Virus record (IMG/VR): IMGVR_UViG_3300046755_000117
Coordinates: 1 to 46,010 of that record
Length of the DNA: 46,010 bases
From: a virus
Reading direction: 5' to 3' (one strand)
The position numbers were made by a program, and so were the translations under genes. The notes below the pieces were generated by a model. That model was given only the letters and a program-made list of their open reading frames with translations, had not been told where the DNA came from and ran no database searches. Of the stretch, positions 25,252 to 32,235 are shown piece after piece. Every line of letters begins with the position of its first letter. Position 1 is the stretch's first letter.

Positions 25252-27039
25252 TTATGCACCTCTAAATCTTCTAGCATTTTGCATGGTGTTTACATTCTGC
25301 TGTCCAAGTGATGGTGGTGGTCCTCTTTGTTGTACACTTGTTACAGGCGCACCACTACCCGGTGAGGTTCTTCTTTCGGGTGCGGCAGGACCACGATTGC
25401 GTATTCCTACACCTTGACCGCCCGGTTGTGGAGGTGGCATTGGCATGTTACCCATCGGCATACCCGGAGGCATACCTCTCATCGGCATACCCGGAGGCAT
25501 ACCACCCATCGGCATACCCGGTGGCATACCCGGTGGCATACCCGGTGGCATTCTTCCTCCACCCGGTGGCATCATTGGCGGTGCGCCGCCCGGAGGTGGT
25601 GCGCCTTGTTGTTGTTCTTCGGGTTTAGGTTTACGATAAACAAATTTAATATCATTACTAGTATCACCATTAACTAATTCCGGTACAAATCCTAATTGAG
25701 CCATTCTTTGTGCTACATTCAACTCTTGCTCATCTCGGCGTAGTCTTGTAATTTCATCTTCTTCTTCATTTGGATAAAGAGTTAATTTCCAATCAAATAC
25801 TCCCATTTGCTTTAGAATCTTAGGGAATAAAACATCAGTATAGATTTTTTGTCCAAACTCTACTGCTCGATTAGTAACAAGAATCTGTAGACCTTCATTG
25901 TTAAGACCACCGGACTTACCATTGTCTACCATAAAAATACTTGATACACCAAAATATGCGGCTATTCTATTTCTTATTTCATCACGAACAGCAATATATT
26001 GCATTTCTTCAAGCGTATCCATAAACTTGACCCAATTTACACCACCTCTACCTGTGCTAGATTCTATACCAACTTTAGGTACATAATGTGGGTCTCTTTC
26101 CATTTTTTCATCTACCGACTTCCAAAACGATTTCATTGACTCAAGATTATCAGTAGTAACAGAAATAATACCTTTTGGCATTCTACGCTTTTGGTATGCA
26201 GTATACATGTAGTTATCCATCGCTGTTAGAGTCATGGCTTGCCGCCACATTGTATTTACCGGTGAACGACCATATAATTTAGATGGATTATATTTACTTA
26301 AATGTAAAACTTCACCTTCAACAAAATATTGTGTTTTACCACTACCTGCCATGTTTACATAGTGTACATCGTGTAAATCGCTACCACAAACTTCGCACTT
26401 ATCATCTTCTGCGTGTGTTTTTACTTGGTCACGATGAATTAAGCAGGTTTTGTAACGACCACCTCTAACCCCTCTTTTATCTGCAACTATTCGCATAAAG
26501 ATTGGGTCACCTCTAATCATTTCTTTTACACGATAGAATGCGACTTCTTTTGTTTCCGGGTCAATATAATACTCTTTTACAAATATTAAGAATGCATCAT
26601 CTACAATATTTAAATCGTTTTCTAACTCATGTAAAATATGTAAAAATTGTTGTTCCATACTGTTTTCTTGTTTAAGTAACCATTTAGCATAAACCAGTTC
26701 TTCTGTTTCCGGTCCTCTAACTTCACCACCGCATGTTTCACAAGTTTCTACATCATGACTGAACTCTTCATCACATTGAGTACATTTCTTATGAAATCGC
26801 TTTTCCCAATAATATCCTCTTCTAAACATCTCTTGTCTAAGTTTAGAAAGAACTGTTCTAAGAATTAAACATTCTGTACTCACAGCATATAGAGCAGGTA
26901 TTGTAATTCCTTGTGCCATTACAGGCTCTTGAATACCACTTGTCCAAAGTGGCATAGTTGGAGTCGGTGATGACTTACGCTTGAAGGGTTTACTCAAAGT
27001 CGAGAGAAACCGACTAATTCTACTTTCATCATCTGCCAT
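25252..27039 (-). CDS. Portal protein with two zinc-binding inserts and a Pro-Gly-Met repeat tail
   Basis: The portal forms the dodecameric DNA channel at the capsid vertex. Portal-like features are the N-terminal crown and wing (ALYAVSTECLILRTVLSKLR), GEVLHLSKYNPSKLYGRSPV (the loop seen before the stem in many portals), EMQYIAVRDEIRNRIAAYFG, VSSIFMVDNGKSGGLNNEGL and EFGQKIYTDVLFPKILKQMG. Unusual are two Cys clusters: C86, C89, C100, C103 and C199, H202, C215, C218, which should each bind zinc in the wing. The C-terminal 100 residues are low complexity (MPPGMPPGMPPGMPMGGMPP), probably disordered inside the capsid. The gene lies four genes after the terminase, and its ATG shares its first base with the stop of the LAGLIDADG gene. 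Confidence 0.82.
   Translation of the reverse strand: MADDESRISRFLSTLSKPFKRKSSPTPTMPLWTSGIQEPVMAQGITIPALYAVSTECLILRTVLSKLRQEMFRRGYYWEKRFHKKCTQCDEEFSHDVETCETCGGEVRGPETEELVYAKWLLKQENSMEQQFLHILHELENDLNIVDDAFLIFVKEYYIDPETKEVAFYRVKEMIRGDPIFMRIVADKRGVRGGRYKTCLIHRDQVKTHAEDDKCEVCGSDLHDVHYVNMAGSGKTQYFVEGEVLHLSKYNPSKLYGRSPVNTMWRQAMTLTAMDNYMYTAYQKRRMPKGIISVTTDNLESMKSFWKSVDEKMERDPHYVPKVGIESSTGRGGVNWVKFMDTLEEMQYIAVRDEIRNRIAAYFGVSSIFMVDNGKSGGLNNEGLQILVTNRAVEFGQKIYTDVLFPKILKQMGVFDWKLTLYPNEEEDEITRLRRDEQELNVAQRMAQLGFVPELVNGDTSNDIKFVYRKPKPEEQQQGAPPPGGAPPMMPPGGGRMPPGMPPGMPPGMPMGGMPPGMPMRGMPPGMPMGNMPMPPPQPGGQGVGIRNRGPAAPERRTSPGSGAPVTSVQQRGPPPSLGQQNVNTMQNARRFRGA
25450..25553 (-). repeat. Short tandem repeats encoding Pro-Gly-Met units in the portal tail
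   Basis: Repeated 12- to 27-base units built on GGCATACCCGG(A/T) as read on the plus strand encode PPGM and MGGMPPGMP. They are in frame with the portal gene and probably arose by slippage. They are coding repeats rather than a CRISPR array: units abut and there are no spacers. Confidence 0.85.
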
Positions 27040-28337
27040 TACAAACTCTCCGCATAATTACCTATTGTATCTGCATCCACGCCCCATTTACTCAAGAAAC
27101 TATCGGCCTTTTTCTTGTCGTCTTTCCAATTGTTATATGTAACGACACGATACAATTCGTCTTTTCTCATCTTATCTTTTTCATCTACAAAGGATAAAAC
27201 AGCCTTTGCTTGCAACGATTTCATTTTTAGATGGGGTAATATACCTTTCAATAATTGCCTTAAATCATTTTTTGATGAGAATATGAGTCGGTGTTGGCTT
27301 CGGACACTGTTTTTATGTATTCTTTGATTTAGAACTAATCTACCACAACCTAGTGCTTTGTGTAACTCTTCACACTGCATACGACCCCTATCACCTGTAG
27401 CGATAAATGTCGCTCTTGGTTCGCCCCTTTCTGTTATGAATATACTACCGTCAGCATCAAGAAAACCTGCGGCATAAGCCCATATATCTTTGATAATTAA
27501 ACCATGAGAATTAATTTTTACAAAGTCACCTCTACTGCTACTTTTGTAAATATCTATCTCTTCACCGTACATTTTCAATAACATACCTACCTTTGTAGGA
27601 GTAACAGATTTAGATATAGTTCCAACACCTCTACGAACTAACTCACGACTACTAAGTGGACCGGATTTTGTTAATTCATCGGAAATAAAATTAAGAGTTG
27701 CTTTATCTGTTTTTGATATACTGTCAATTTGATGTAAAGTGTTAGACCACATTTTACGAGCATCTTTTTTCAACTGTAAAGCATTAGCCCATTCTTTTTG
27801 GTCATCAACTCCCCAATCTAACTTTTCATTTAATAAGTTCAATACAGTCATAGATTTAAGATATAATTGACATGCATTTTGTAAAGAAGATGAACGAGAC
27901 TCACCGAACTTACGAAGTGCTTTTAGGCTTCTATCATTGAGACCTATATTTTTTATTACATCTTCTAAACCTTCACTCCACGAAAGGTTACCAATAGTGG
28001 CCTCTATTTCCATAGATTTTATTGTGCGAATGTCATCAATGATTGCATCAATACTTTCACGATTATCTTTATCTAATCTTCGCATTTTTCTACACATACG
28101 AATTATTGAATTAGCGTCTTTACCGTATGTACTCTCTAACCACCCATCACCGTTAGGTGCAAAACTATACGATTTAATATCGTCATTAGAAAACAAACTT
28201 GATGATTTTTCTATAGGGGCTGTAATAACTGTAAATTCGGGATGCTGTGATAAATTCGATAAAACGCTTTTTGTTAAATCATCAGCAGGTTGTACAGCGA
28301 GGTCGTACTCATCACCTAGTAAAGCACTACCCCACAT
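27039..28337 (-). CDS. LAGLIDADG-type protein with long N-terminal region, in the head cluster
   Basis: The last third has a single LAGLIDADG-type motif, AAGFLDADGSIFI, followed by RATFIATGDRGRMQCEELHK, CGRLVLNQRI and SQHRLIFSSKNDLRQLLKGI, then HLKMKSLQAKAVLSF, the order of a homing endonuclease half-site domain. One motif implies action as a dimer. The first 280 residues are helical and unlike typical homing enzymes; a winged-helix-like stretch (SGPLSSRELVRRGVGTIS) precedes the motif. I prefer the ATG at 28337, behind GGTGGTC; the frame extends to a TTG at 28349. It lies between the DUF-like gene and the portal and interrupts neither. It could be a free-standing homing nuclease, a packaging nuclease or a domesticated DNA-binding protein. 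Confidence 0.68.
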   Translation of the reverse strand: MWGSALLGDEYDLAVQPADDLTKSVLSNLSQHPEFTVITAPIEKSSSLFSNDDIKSYSFAPNGDGWLESTYGKDANSIIRMCRKMRRLDKDNRESIDAIIDDIRTIKSMEIEATIGNLSWSEGLEDVIKNIGLNDRSLKALRKFGESRSSSLQNACQLYLKSMTVLNLLNEKLDWGVDDQKEWANALQLKKDARKMWSNTLHQIDSISKTDKATLNFISDELTKSGPLSSRELVRRGVGTISKSVTPTKVGMLLKMYGEEIDIYKSSSRGDFVKINSHGLIIKDIWAYAAGFLDADGSIFITERGEPRATFIATGDRGRMQCEELHKALGCGRLVLNQRIHKNSVRSQHRLIFSSKNDLRQLLKGILPHLKMKSLQAKAVLSFVDEKDKMRKDELYRVVTYNNWKDDKKKADSFLSKWGVDADTIGNYAESL

Positions 28338-28355
28338 AATGACCACCAAATTGAC

Positions 28356-29390
28356 CTATTTATTTAATGTATTCCAAGCGTCATCAAATGCTTTTTTCTT
28401 GTCATCTTTTGGTTTTTCCATACCTTTAGGTGGCTTACCACCAATGGCGATGACCATTACAACGCCTTTCTTTTTCTTCTTATCATCCATTTTATTCATC
28501 TCCTTTGTTTTCTTTTTTTGTTGCTCTATGAATCTACGGTATATACCTGCTTCTTGTTTTTTACCCATTTCTCTTGCTCTTTGTTCCATAGCAATAGCCG
28601 CTTGAGTTTTGTGAGCATGAGTTCTACTACTGTTTTTGATTTTGCTAACTGACTGTCTTGCTTTTTGAGGATTTTTAAATCCTAAATTATGTATTGTTCC
28701 CTTTGGGTTTTCATCAGTATACAAATCGGAATGCTTCTTTGAACCCGCAGGTTGCCCTTTTTTACGAGGTATACGAGGTGCTTTTAATAATCTAAATGCG
28801 ATTTCTATTGGATTGCCTTTGTAAGTATCAATAAAATCTTGAGAAAACCCATCTGTTTCAGTCATTTTTGGGATACTTTGCATATATCTTTCTCTTAAAG
28901 GTGCATACTTAGGATTAGTCATCATTTGCATAAGTTGATATTCTCCTTCCATTTCTAAAGCATCTTCATATTCATCACGATTTGGATATTCTTCACGAGA
29001 GTAAGGCATATTTAATTCAGCCAATTTATACGCCTCATCTTGTAAAGCCATTATCATATTAAAATCACTCATAGGGTCTTGAGAATCTCCCGGCTTTATA
29101 GTAAAGAAATCTTCCTTTACAATCGTAGGCTTACCACCGACTCCTTGTTTCTTACTACGCTTTCTTTTGGTAGCGGCTCGCTTTTGCCCTTCGGACATTG
29201 AACCGGAAGTCTTTGGAGTTTTACTTGATACTTTCACACTTGGTCTACACTTTGGATAACCTTTGCTTGAAGTCTTGGCTTTTGACCTGCCACACGGTGG
29301 GTGTTTACCATCTTTATTTTTACGAGATACATCAACCCACTTTTCTTTGAACCATCGGTTCAAGTTCTTGCGGATTAATACTTTGGTCAT
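28356..29390 (-). CDS. Basic virus-associated protein of unknown function (DUF5872-like N-terminus), with MTKVLIRK tag and two LLK/DAW motifs
   Basis: The 344-residue protein begins MTKVLIRKNLNRWFKEKWVD and continues SRKNKDGKHPPCGRSKAK, KGYPKCRPSVKVSSKTPKTS and a Lys-Arg stretch. This is the pattern I associate with DUF5872, found in large eukaryotic viruses and some tailed viruses. The middle holds NPIEIAFRLLKAPRIPRKKG, a version of the EPMDIAxxLLK motif. A second conserved-looking block (KHSDLYTDENPKGTIHNLGF, then AHKTQAAIAMEQRAREMG) follows. The last residues AFDDAWNTLNK repeat the DAW motif. AGGTGAGTAG gives a clean ribosome site. The very basic composition suggests a DNA-associated virion protein, perhaps packed inside the capsid. 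The DUF names come from memory. Confidence 0.58.
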   Translation of the reverse strand: MTKVLIRKNLNRWFKEKWVDVSRKNKDGKHPPCGRSKAKTSSKGYPKCRPSVKVSSKTPKTSGSMSEGQKRAATKRKRSKKQGVGGKPTIVKEDFFTIKPGDSQDPMSDFNMIMALQDEAYKLAELNMPYSREEYPNRDEYEDALEMEGEYQLMQMMTNPKYAPLRERYMQSIPKMTETDGFSQDFIDTYKGNPIEIAFRLLKAPRIPRKKGQPAGSKKHSDLYTDENPKGTIHNLGFKNPQKARQSVSKIKNSSRTHAHKTQAAIAMEQRAREMGKKQEAGIYRRFIEQQKKKTKEMNKMDDKKKKKGVVMVIAIGGKPPKGMEKPKDDKKKAFDDAWNTLNK

Positions 29391-29394
29391 CTAC

Positions 29395-29556
29395 TCACCT
29401 TACTGCAACCATTTTTCTAATGTTTTTCTGTTTATCCATTAATGCATAACATGGACATTTAGGTGCAGATGCAGAACATTGATTACCTTCTATCATACAT
29501 ACGCATGGTGTTTTTTTAGTTCCACCACAACAACATTTATCTTTTTTAAGTTTCAT
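29395..29556 (-). CDS. 53-residue cysteine-rich (metal-binding) protein
   Basis: The frame from ATG at 29556 to TGA at 29395 overlaps the stop of the preceding gene by four bases (ATGA). The product, MKLKKDKCCCGGTKKTPCVC and onward to CSASAPKCPCYALMDKQKN, has eight Cys in 53 residues (positions 8, 9, 10, 18, 20, 27, 34, 36). That spacing suggests a two-metal zinc knuckle or a metallothionein-like peptide. An AAGGGGAAG site precedes the ATG. It sits just downstream of the terminase and the small PSAYANG protein. I recognise no named family. Confidence 0.55.
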   Translation of the reverse strand: MKLKKDKCCCGGTKKTPCVCMIEGNQCSASAPKCPCYALMDKQKNIRKMVAVR

Positions 29557-29738
29557 TTTTTCTTCCCCTTTTTCTTAAATTTTCCACGACAATATTGAAC
29601 AGCCCATCCATTAGCATAGGCTGACGGATAAACTTTGAATTTACGCTTTGCCGCCGCTTTACCTTCGGGGCATAGTTTCTTTTCTAAAAAGTCAAACGCA
29701 CTATCCATTCCAATACAATGTCCACATTCACAACTCAT
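29553..29738 (-). CDS. Small conserved virus protein with PSAYANG motif
   Basis: The better start is the ATG at 29738, which overlaps the terminase stop (ATGA) and follows GGGTGATACC; an in-frame ATG at 29750 lies inside the terminase gene. That gives 61 residues. It has an N-terminal CECGHC, then LCPEGKAAAKRKFKVYPSAY and ANGWAVQYCRGKFKKKG. The KFKVYPSAYANG block recurs in small proteins of many tailed and giant viruses, in my memory of those families. The C-terminus is Lys-rich. Its tight coupling to the large terminase suggests a packaging or DNA-associated role, but no function is established here. Confidence 0.6.
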   Translation of the reverse strand: MSCECGHCIGMDSAFDFLEKKLCPEGKAAAKRKFKVYPSAYANGWAVQYCRGKFKKKGKKK

Positions 29739-31222
29739 GGTATCACCCAATCATTTTTCCCATAATTTCTGTGTGGTTTCCCTGTTATCCACTCATCAAA
29801 GCCGGGTAGTACATCGTCAAGAAGTACTACTGAACCTTTGAATTCTTTTGTTCCCCAATTAGCCAAAGCCAATGCCATAGCCAAGTCATCGTGAGTTCCT
29901 ACAGATTCTAGTTTGCCATTCTTTTGCATACCGAATCTGTTTAACTCGGATTCTAACTTGTGTGTAAATTCACGGCTTCGCTCATCACCGTATGGAGTTT
30001 TTATCTGTCCTTGCTCAAACGCCATAAGAAGTGACATGAACATACTCTCCTTTCTTTGGCGTGTTGTCATAAATGTACGAATAGGAATATCCCCTCTCAT
30101 GTCTTGAAGTTCAGCCGCAAACATACGCTGAAAGTTGTTACCTTCAAGTTCAATCAAATCGGGTTGAAACCTGTTATTTAACAGTAAAATTTGTTTTTTC
30201 TGTGCCGCACCACCAAGACCTTTTTCGTGTACAATACCAACTATTTCTTTGATATTATCACCCGGTGGTGTCCTTAATACTAACATAGCAGTAAAGTCGG
30301 CGTTCTTATCCGAAGCGATAGCGGTATCCCATCCGATAAAGTGCTGTCCAAATACCCCTGCCGGATTACCCTCTTCATCGAATTCAGTATCAGCCCTGTC
30401 AAGAAGCACTAACTCTTTATCACGAGCCGCTTCAAGTATAGTAGCAGGGAACATACTCGCTACATCGTGGATAGGTTCACACAGATACTCACGGCTAAAT
30501 TGTATAGCGGGCATTGATAATCGCCTTTGTTCAAGTGCCTCAAGATTCCATCTTTCCGGCCAAAGGGCTATACCTTCCGCATTGATAGCGGGATATGTTT
30601 CTACTTGGAATGTTTCTTTTTCTTCAAGTTCAGCATACAAGTCATTGTAACTAAACGGTGTACCGACCATCATTAGTCGTGCTGTGTGGTGCAGTACCGG
30701 AAGTAATACACCATAGAACCAATCGGCGGCTCTTTGTAACTCTCCACCTGTAGTACCCCACAAGATGTCATCACATACTACTACATCGGGGTGGAAACCA
30801 CGAGTAGCACCACCAACCGACTTAGCCATGATACGGCTACCGTTGGTGAACTCGAAGTATGATTTAGCCCAAGGTCTGCCTTGGTCGGGCTTCAAACCTC
30901 TTAGAATATCAGCACTTTCTATGTTATTACGAATAAATCTCATGTGTTCAAGTGTCTGTTCTAATGAGTGTGAGAAAATCATGATGTGAGTACCGGGATT
31001 GAAAGCGGCTATCCATAGAGCATACGACATAAACAAAGTGGATTTACCGTGGTCACGACTCGCTTTAACGCAGTAGTAACGATTTTCTTTCAATCCTTTA
31101 TCCCACATCTCATGGTGATGACTGTAATGAAAACCAAGTATATCTGTAAAAAAGAACTTAAATGACTTTTCAGCCATCTTTCTATCCATATCTAGGATGA
31201 ACTGTTCCATGTTTTCACTCAT
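29735..31222 (-). CDS. terL: Terminase large subunit (packaging ATPase-nuclease)
   Basis: The motor that drives DNA into the procapsid through the portal and cuts it. Walker A is ASRDHGKST (residues 54-62), Walker B is VVVCDDIL, with the coupling motif near LMMVGTPFSYNDLY. The C-terminal RNase H-like nuclease shows GWDTA (first metal-binding Asp), LIELEGNNFQ and THDDLAMALALANWG (last acidic residues). At 495 residues it has normal length. GAGATGATACT precedes the ATG. It lies downstream of a Pro-rich gene rather than directly after a classic small subunit; the zinc-HTH gene at 36389-37048 is the best candidate partner. Confidence 0.93.
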   Translation of the reverse strand: MSENMEQFILDMDRKMAEKSFKFFFTDILGFHYSHHHEMWDKGLKENRYYCVKASRDHGKSTLFMSYALWIAAFNPGTHIMIFSHSLEQTLEHMRFIRNNIESADILRGLKPDQGRPWAKSYFEFTNGSRIMAKSVGGATRGFHPDVVVCDDILWGTTGGELQRAADWFYGVLLPVLHHTARLMMVGTPFSYNDLYAELEEKETFQVETYPAINAEGIALWPERWNLEALEQRRLSMPAIQFSREYLCEPIHDVASMFPATILEAARDKELVLLDRADTEFDEEGNPAGVFGQHFIGWDTAIASDKNADFTAMLVLRTPPGDNIKEIVGIVHEKGLGGAAQKKQILLLNNRFQPDLIELEGNNFQRMFAAELQDMRGDIPIRTFMTTRQRKESMFMSLLMAFEQGQIKTPYGDERSREFTHKLESELNRFGMQKNGKLESVGTHDDLAMALALANWGTKEFKGSVVLLDDVLPGFDEWITGKPHRNYGKNDWVIP

Positions 31223-31226
31223 AGTA

Positions 31227-32231
31227 TCATCTCAATTTTAGTAAAGTATATGCGGCAAATGTTCCTATTTCATGAGGTGTCATCTTGTAAACTATATCAG
31301 CACCTAACTTTTCAGTAAGTGTGGTAACAAATGAGCGTGTAAATGGTTGTCCGGTTGTAGAGTTAATATTTCTCATAAAATCCGGTTGTACACCCGTTTC
31401 TTGACTTTGAGATTGTGCGGCCATTTGCTCATTCGTTTTTAATGCACTAATGGCTTGTGCTATTTGTTGCGGTGTTTGTTGCGGTGTTTGTTGCGGTGTT
31501 TGTGGTTGTGCAACAGGTTGTGATTGTGCAACAGGTTGTGGTGGTACTGGAATACCATACGCCGAAGGTGGTGGTGGTACTGAAATCCCATACGCCGAAG
31601 GTGGTGGTGGGATAGGTGGCATACCCGGTGGTACTGCTGTTAAATTTGGGTGTCCACCTCCGAGTTGTGGCATGGCAGTTGGAGGTGGTGCAGGTGCGGC
31701 AGGTGCAGGTGGTGGTAGTGTAGGTGCGGGAAGTACAGGTAGTACAGGTGCGGGAGGTACAGGAGGTGCAGGTGCAGGTGCAGGTGCAGGTGCAGGTGCG
31801 GGTGGTACAGGTGCAGGTGCAGGTGCGGCAGGTGCGGGTGGTTTTCGGAATTCGGGTGGTAAAGCCACTTGTTGTACTTTTGCTCTTGATGTCGGTTGCG
31901 GATTAGGATTAGCCGCCTCGCTAATTTTTCTACCCGTTGGGTCAAGTGACTCATAAGTATAACCTGCACTTAAGGGTGCAGATAAATTACCACCTTGCAT
32001 AGAATTTGCTGTTTGTTGCGCTGTTGCTAAACCTGCACCGATTTTACCCGCCATACCTAAAAGACCGGCTATTCTTTGCTTTACTCCAATACCTTTATCT
32101 TTAGACCCTGTAAAAGTTCTAGCAAAATCCATAAAAGATTTACCTTCTTTTGGCATTTGCATCAATTGTGGTTGAACTTGTTTAACAAGCACACCTTTAG
32201 GTGCAGATTTTTTAACAAGAATTTTAACCAT
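31227..32231 (-). CDS. Pro-Ala-rich low-complexity protein with MVKILVKK tag (334 aa)
   Basis: It begins MVKILVKKSAPKGVLVKQ, matching the N-terminal tag of other proteins here. It has a helical segment (VKQRIAGLLGMAGKIGAGLA), then about 150 residues of Pro/Ala (APAPAPVPPAPAPAPAPAP) and a Gln/Thr-rich run (TPQQTPQQTPQQ). The C-terminus is compact and ordered-looking (RSFVTTLTEKLGADIVYKMT, then IGTFAAYTLLKLR). Such architecture suggests two small binding ends joined by a stiff disordered spacer. GAAGTGATATT precedes the ATG. It lies immediately upstream of the terminase gene, four bases away. No domain is recognised. Confidence 0.5.
   Translation of the reverse strand: MVKILVKKSAPKGVLVKQVQPQLMQMPKEGKSFMDFARTFTGSKDKGIGVKQRIAGLLGMAGKIGAGLATAQQTANSMQGGNLSAPLSAGYTYESLDPTGRKISEAANPNPQPTSRAKVQQVALPPEFRKPPAPAAPAPAPVPPAPAPAPAPAPAPPVPPAPVLPVLPAPTLPPPAPAAPAPPPTAMPQLGGGHPNLTAVPPGMPPIPPPPSAYGISVPPPPSAYGIPVPPQPVAQSQPVAQPQTPQQTPQQTPQQIAQAISALKTNEQMAAQSQSQETGVQPDFMRNINSTTGQPFTRSFVTTLTEKLGADIVYKMTPHEIGTFAAYTLLKLR
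31466..31501 (-). repeat. Three 12-bp tandem repeats coding Gln-Thr-Pro-Gln
   Basis: The plus strand shows GTTGCGGTGTTT three times without spacers, in frame with the Pro-rich gene (QTPQQTPQQTPQQ). The copies are identical, so the array is probably young and length-variable. Confidence 0.85.
31765..31800 (-). repeat. Hexamer repeat coding Ala-Pro
   Basis: GGTGCA occurs five times in a row and once more as GGTGCG on the plus strand, encoding APAPAP on the minus strand. It is a simple-sequence expansion inside the Pro-Ala linker. Confidence 0.88.
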
Positions 32232-32235
32232 AATA

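Noticed and set aside
25441-25570. Possible CRISPR-like repeat array
   Set aside because: The repeats abut without spacers, vary in unit length and are in frame with the portal tail.
27937-28605. 222-codon plus-strand open frame
   Set aside because: It crosses the boundary of two real minus-strand genes in antisense, and has a hydrophobic Ser/Phe-rich shadow composition.
31450-31956. Gly/Ala/Cys-rich plus-strand frame of 168 codons
   Set aside because: It is the complement of the Pro/Ala repeat region; the repeats keep all frames open. No start signal.
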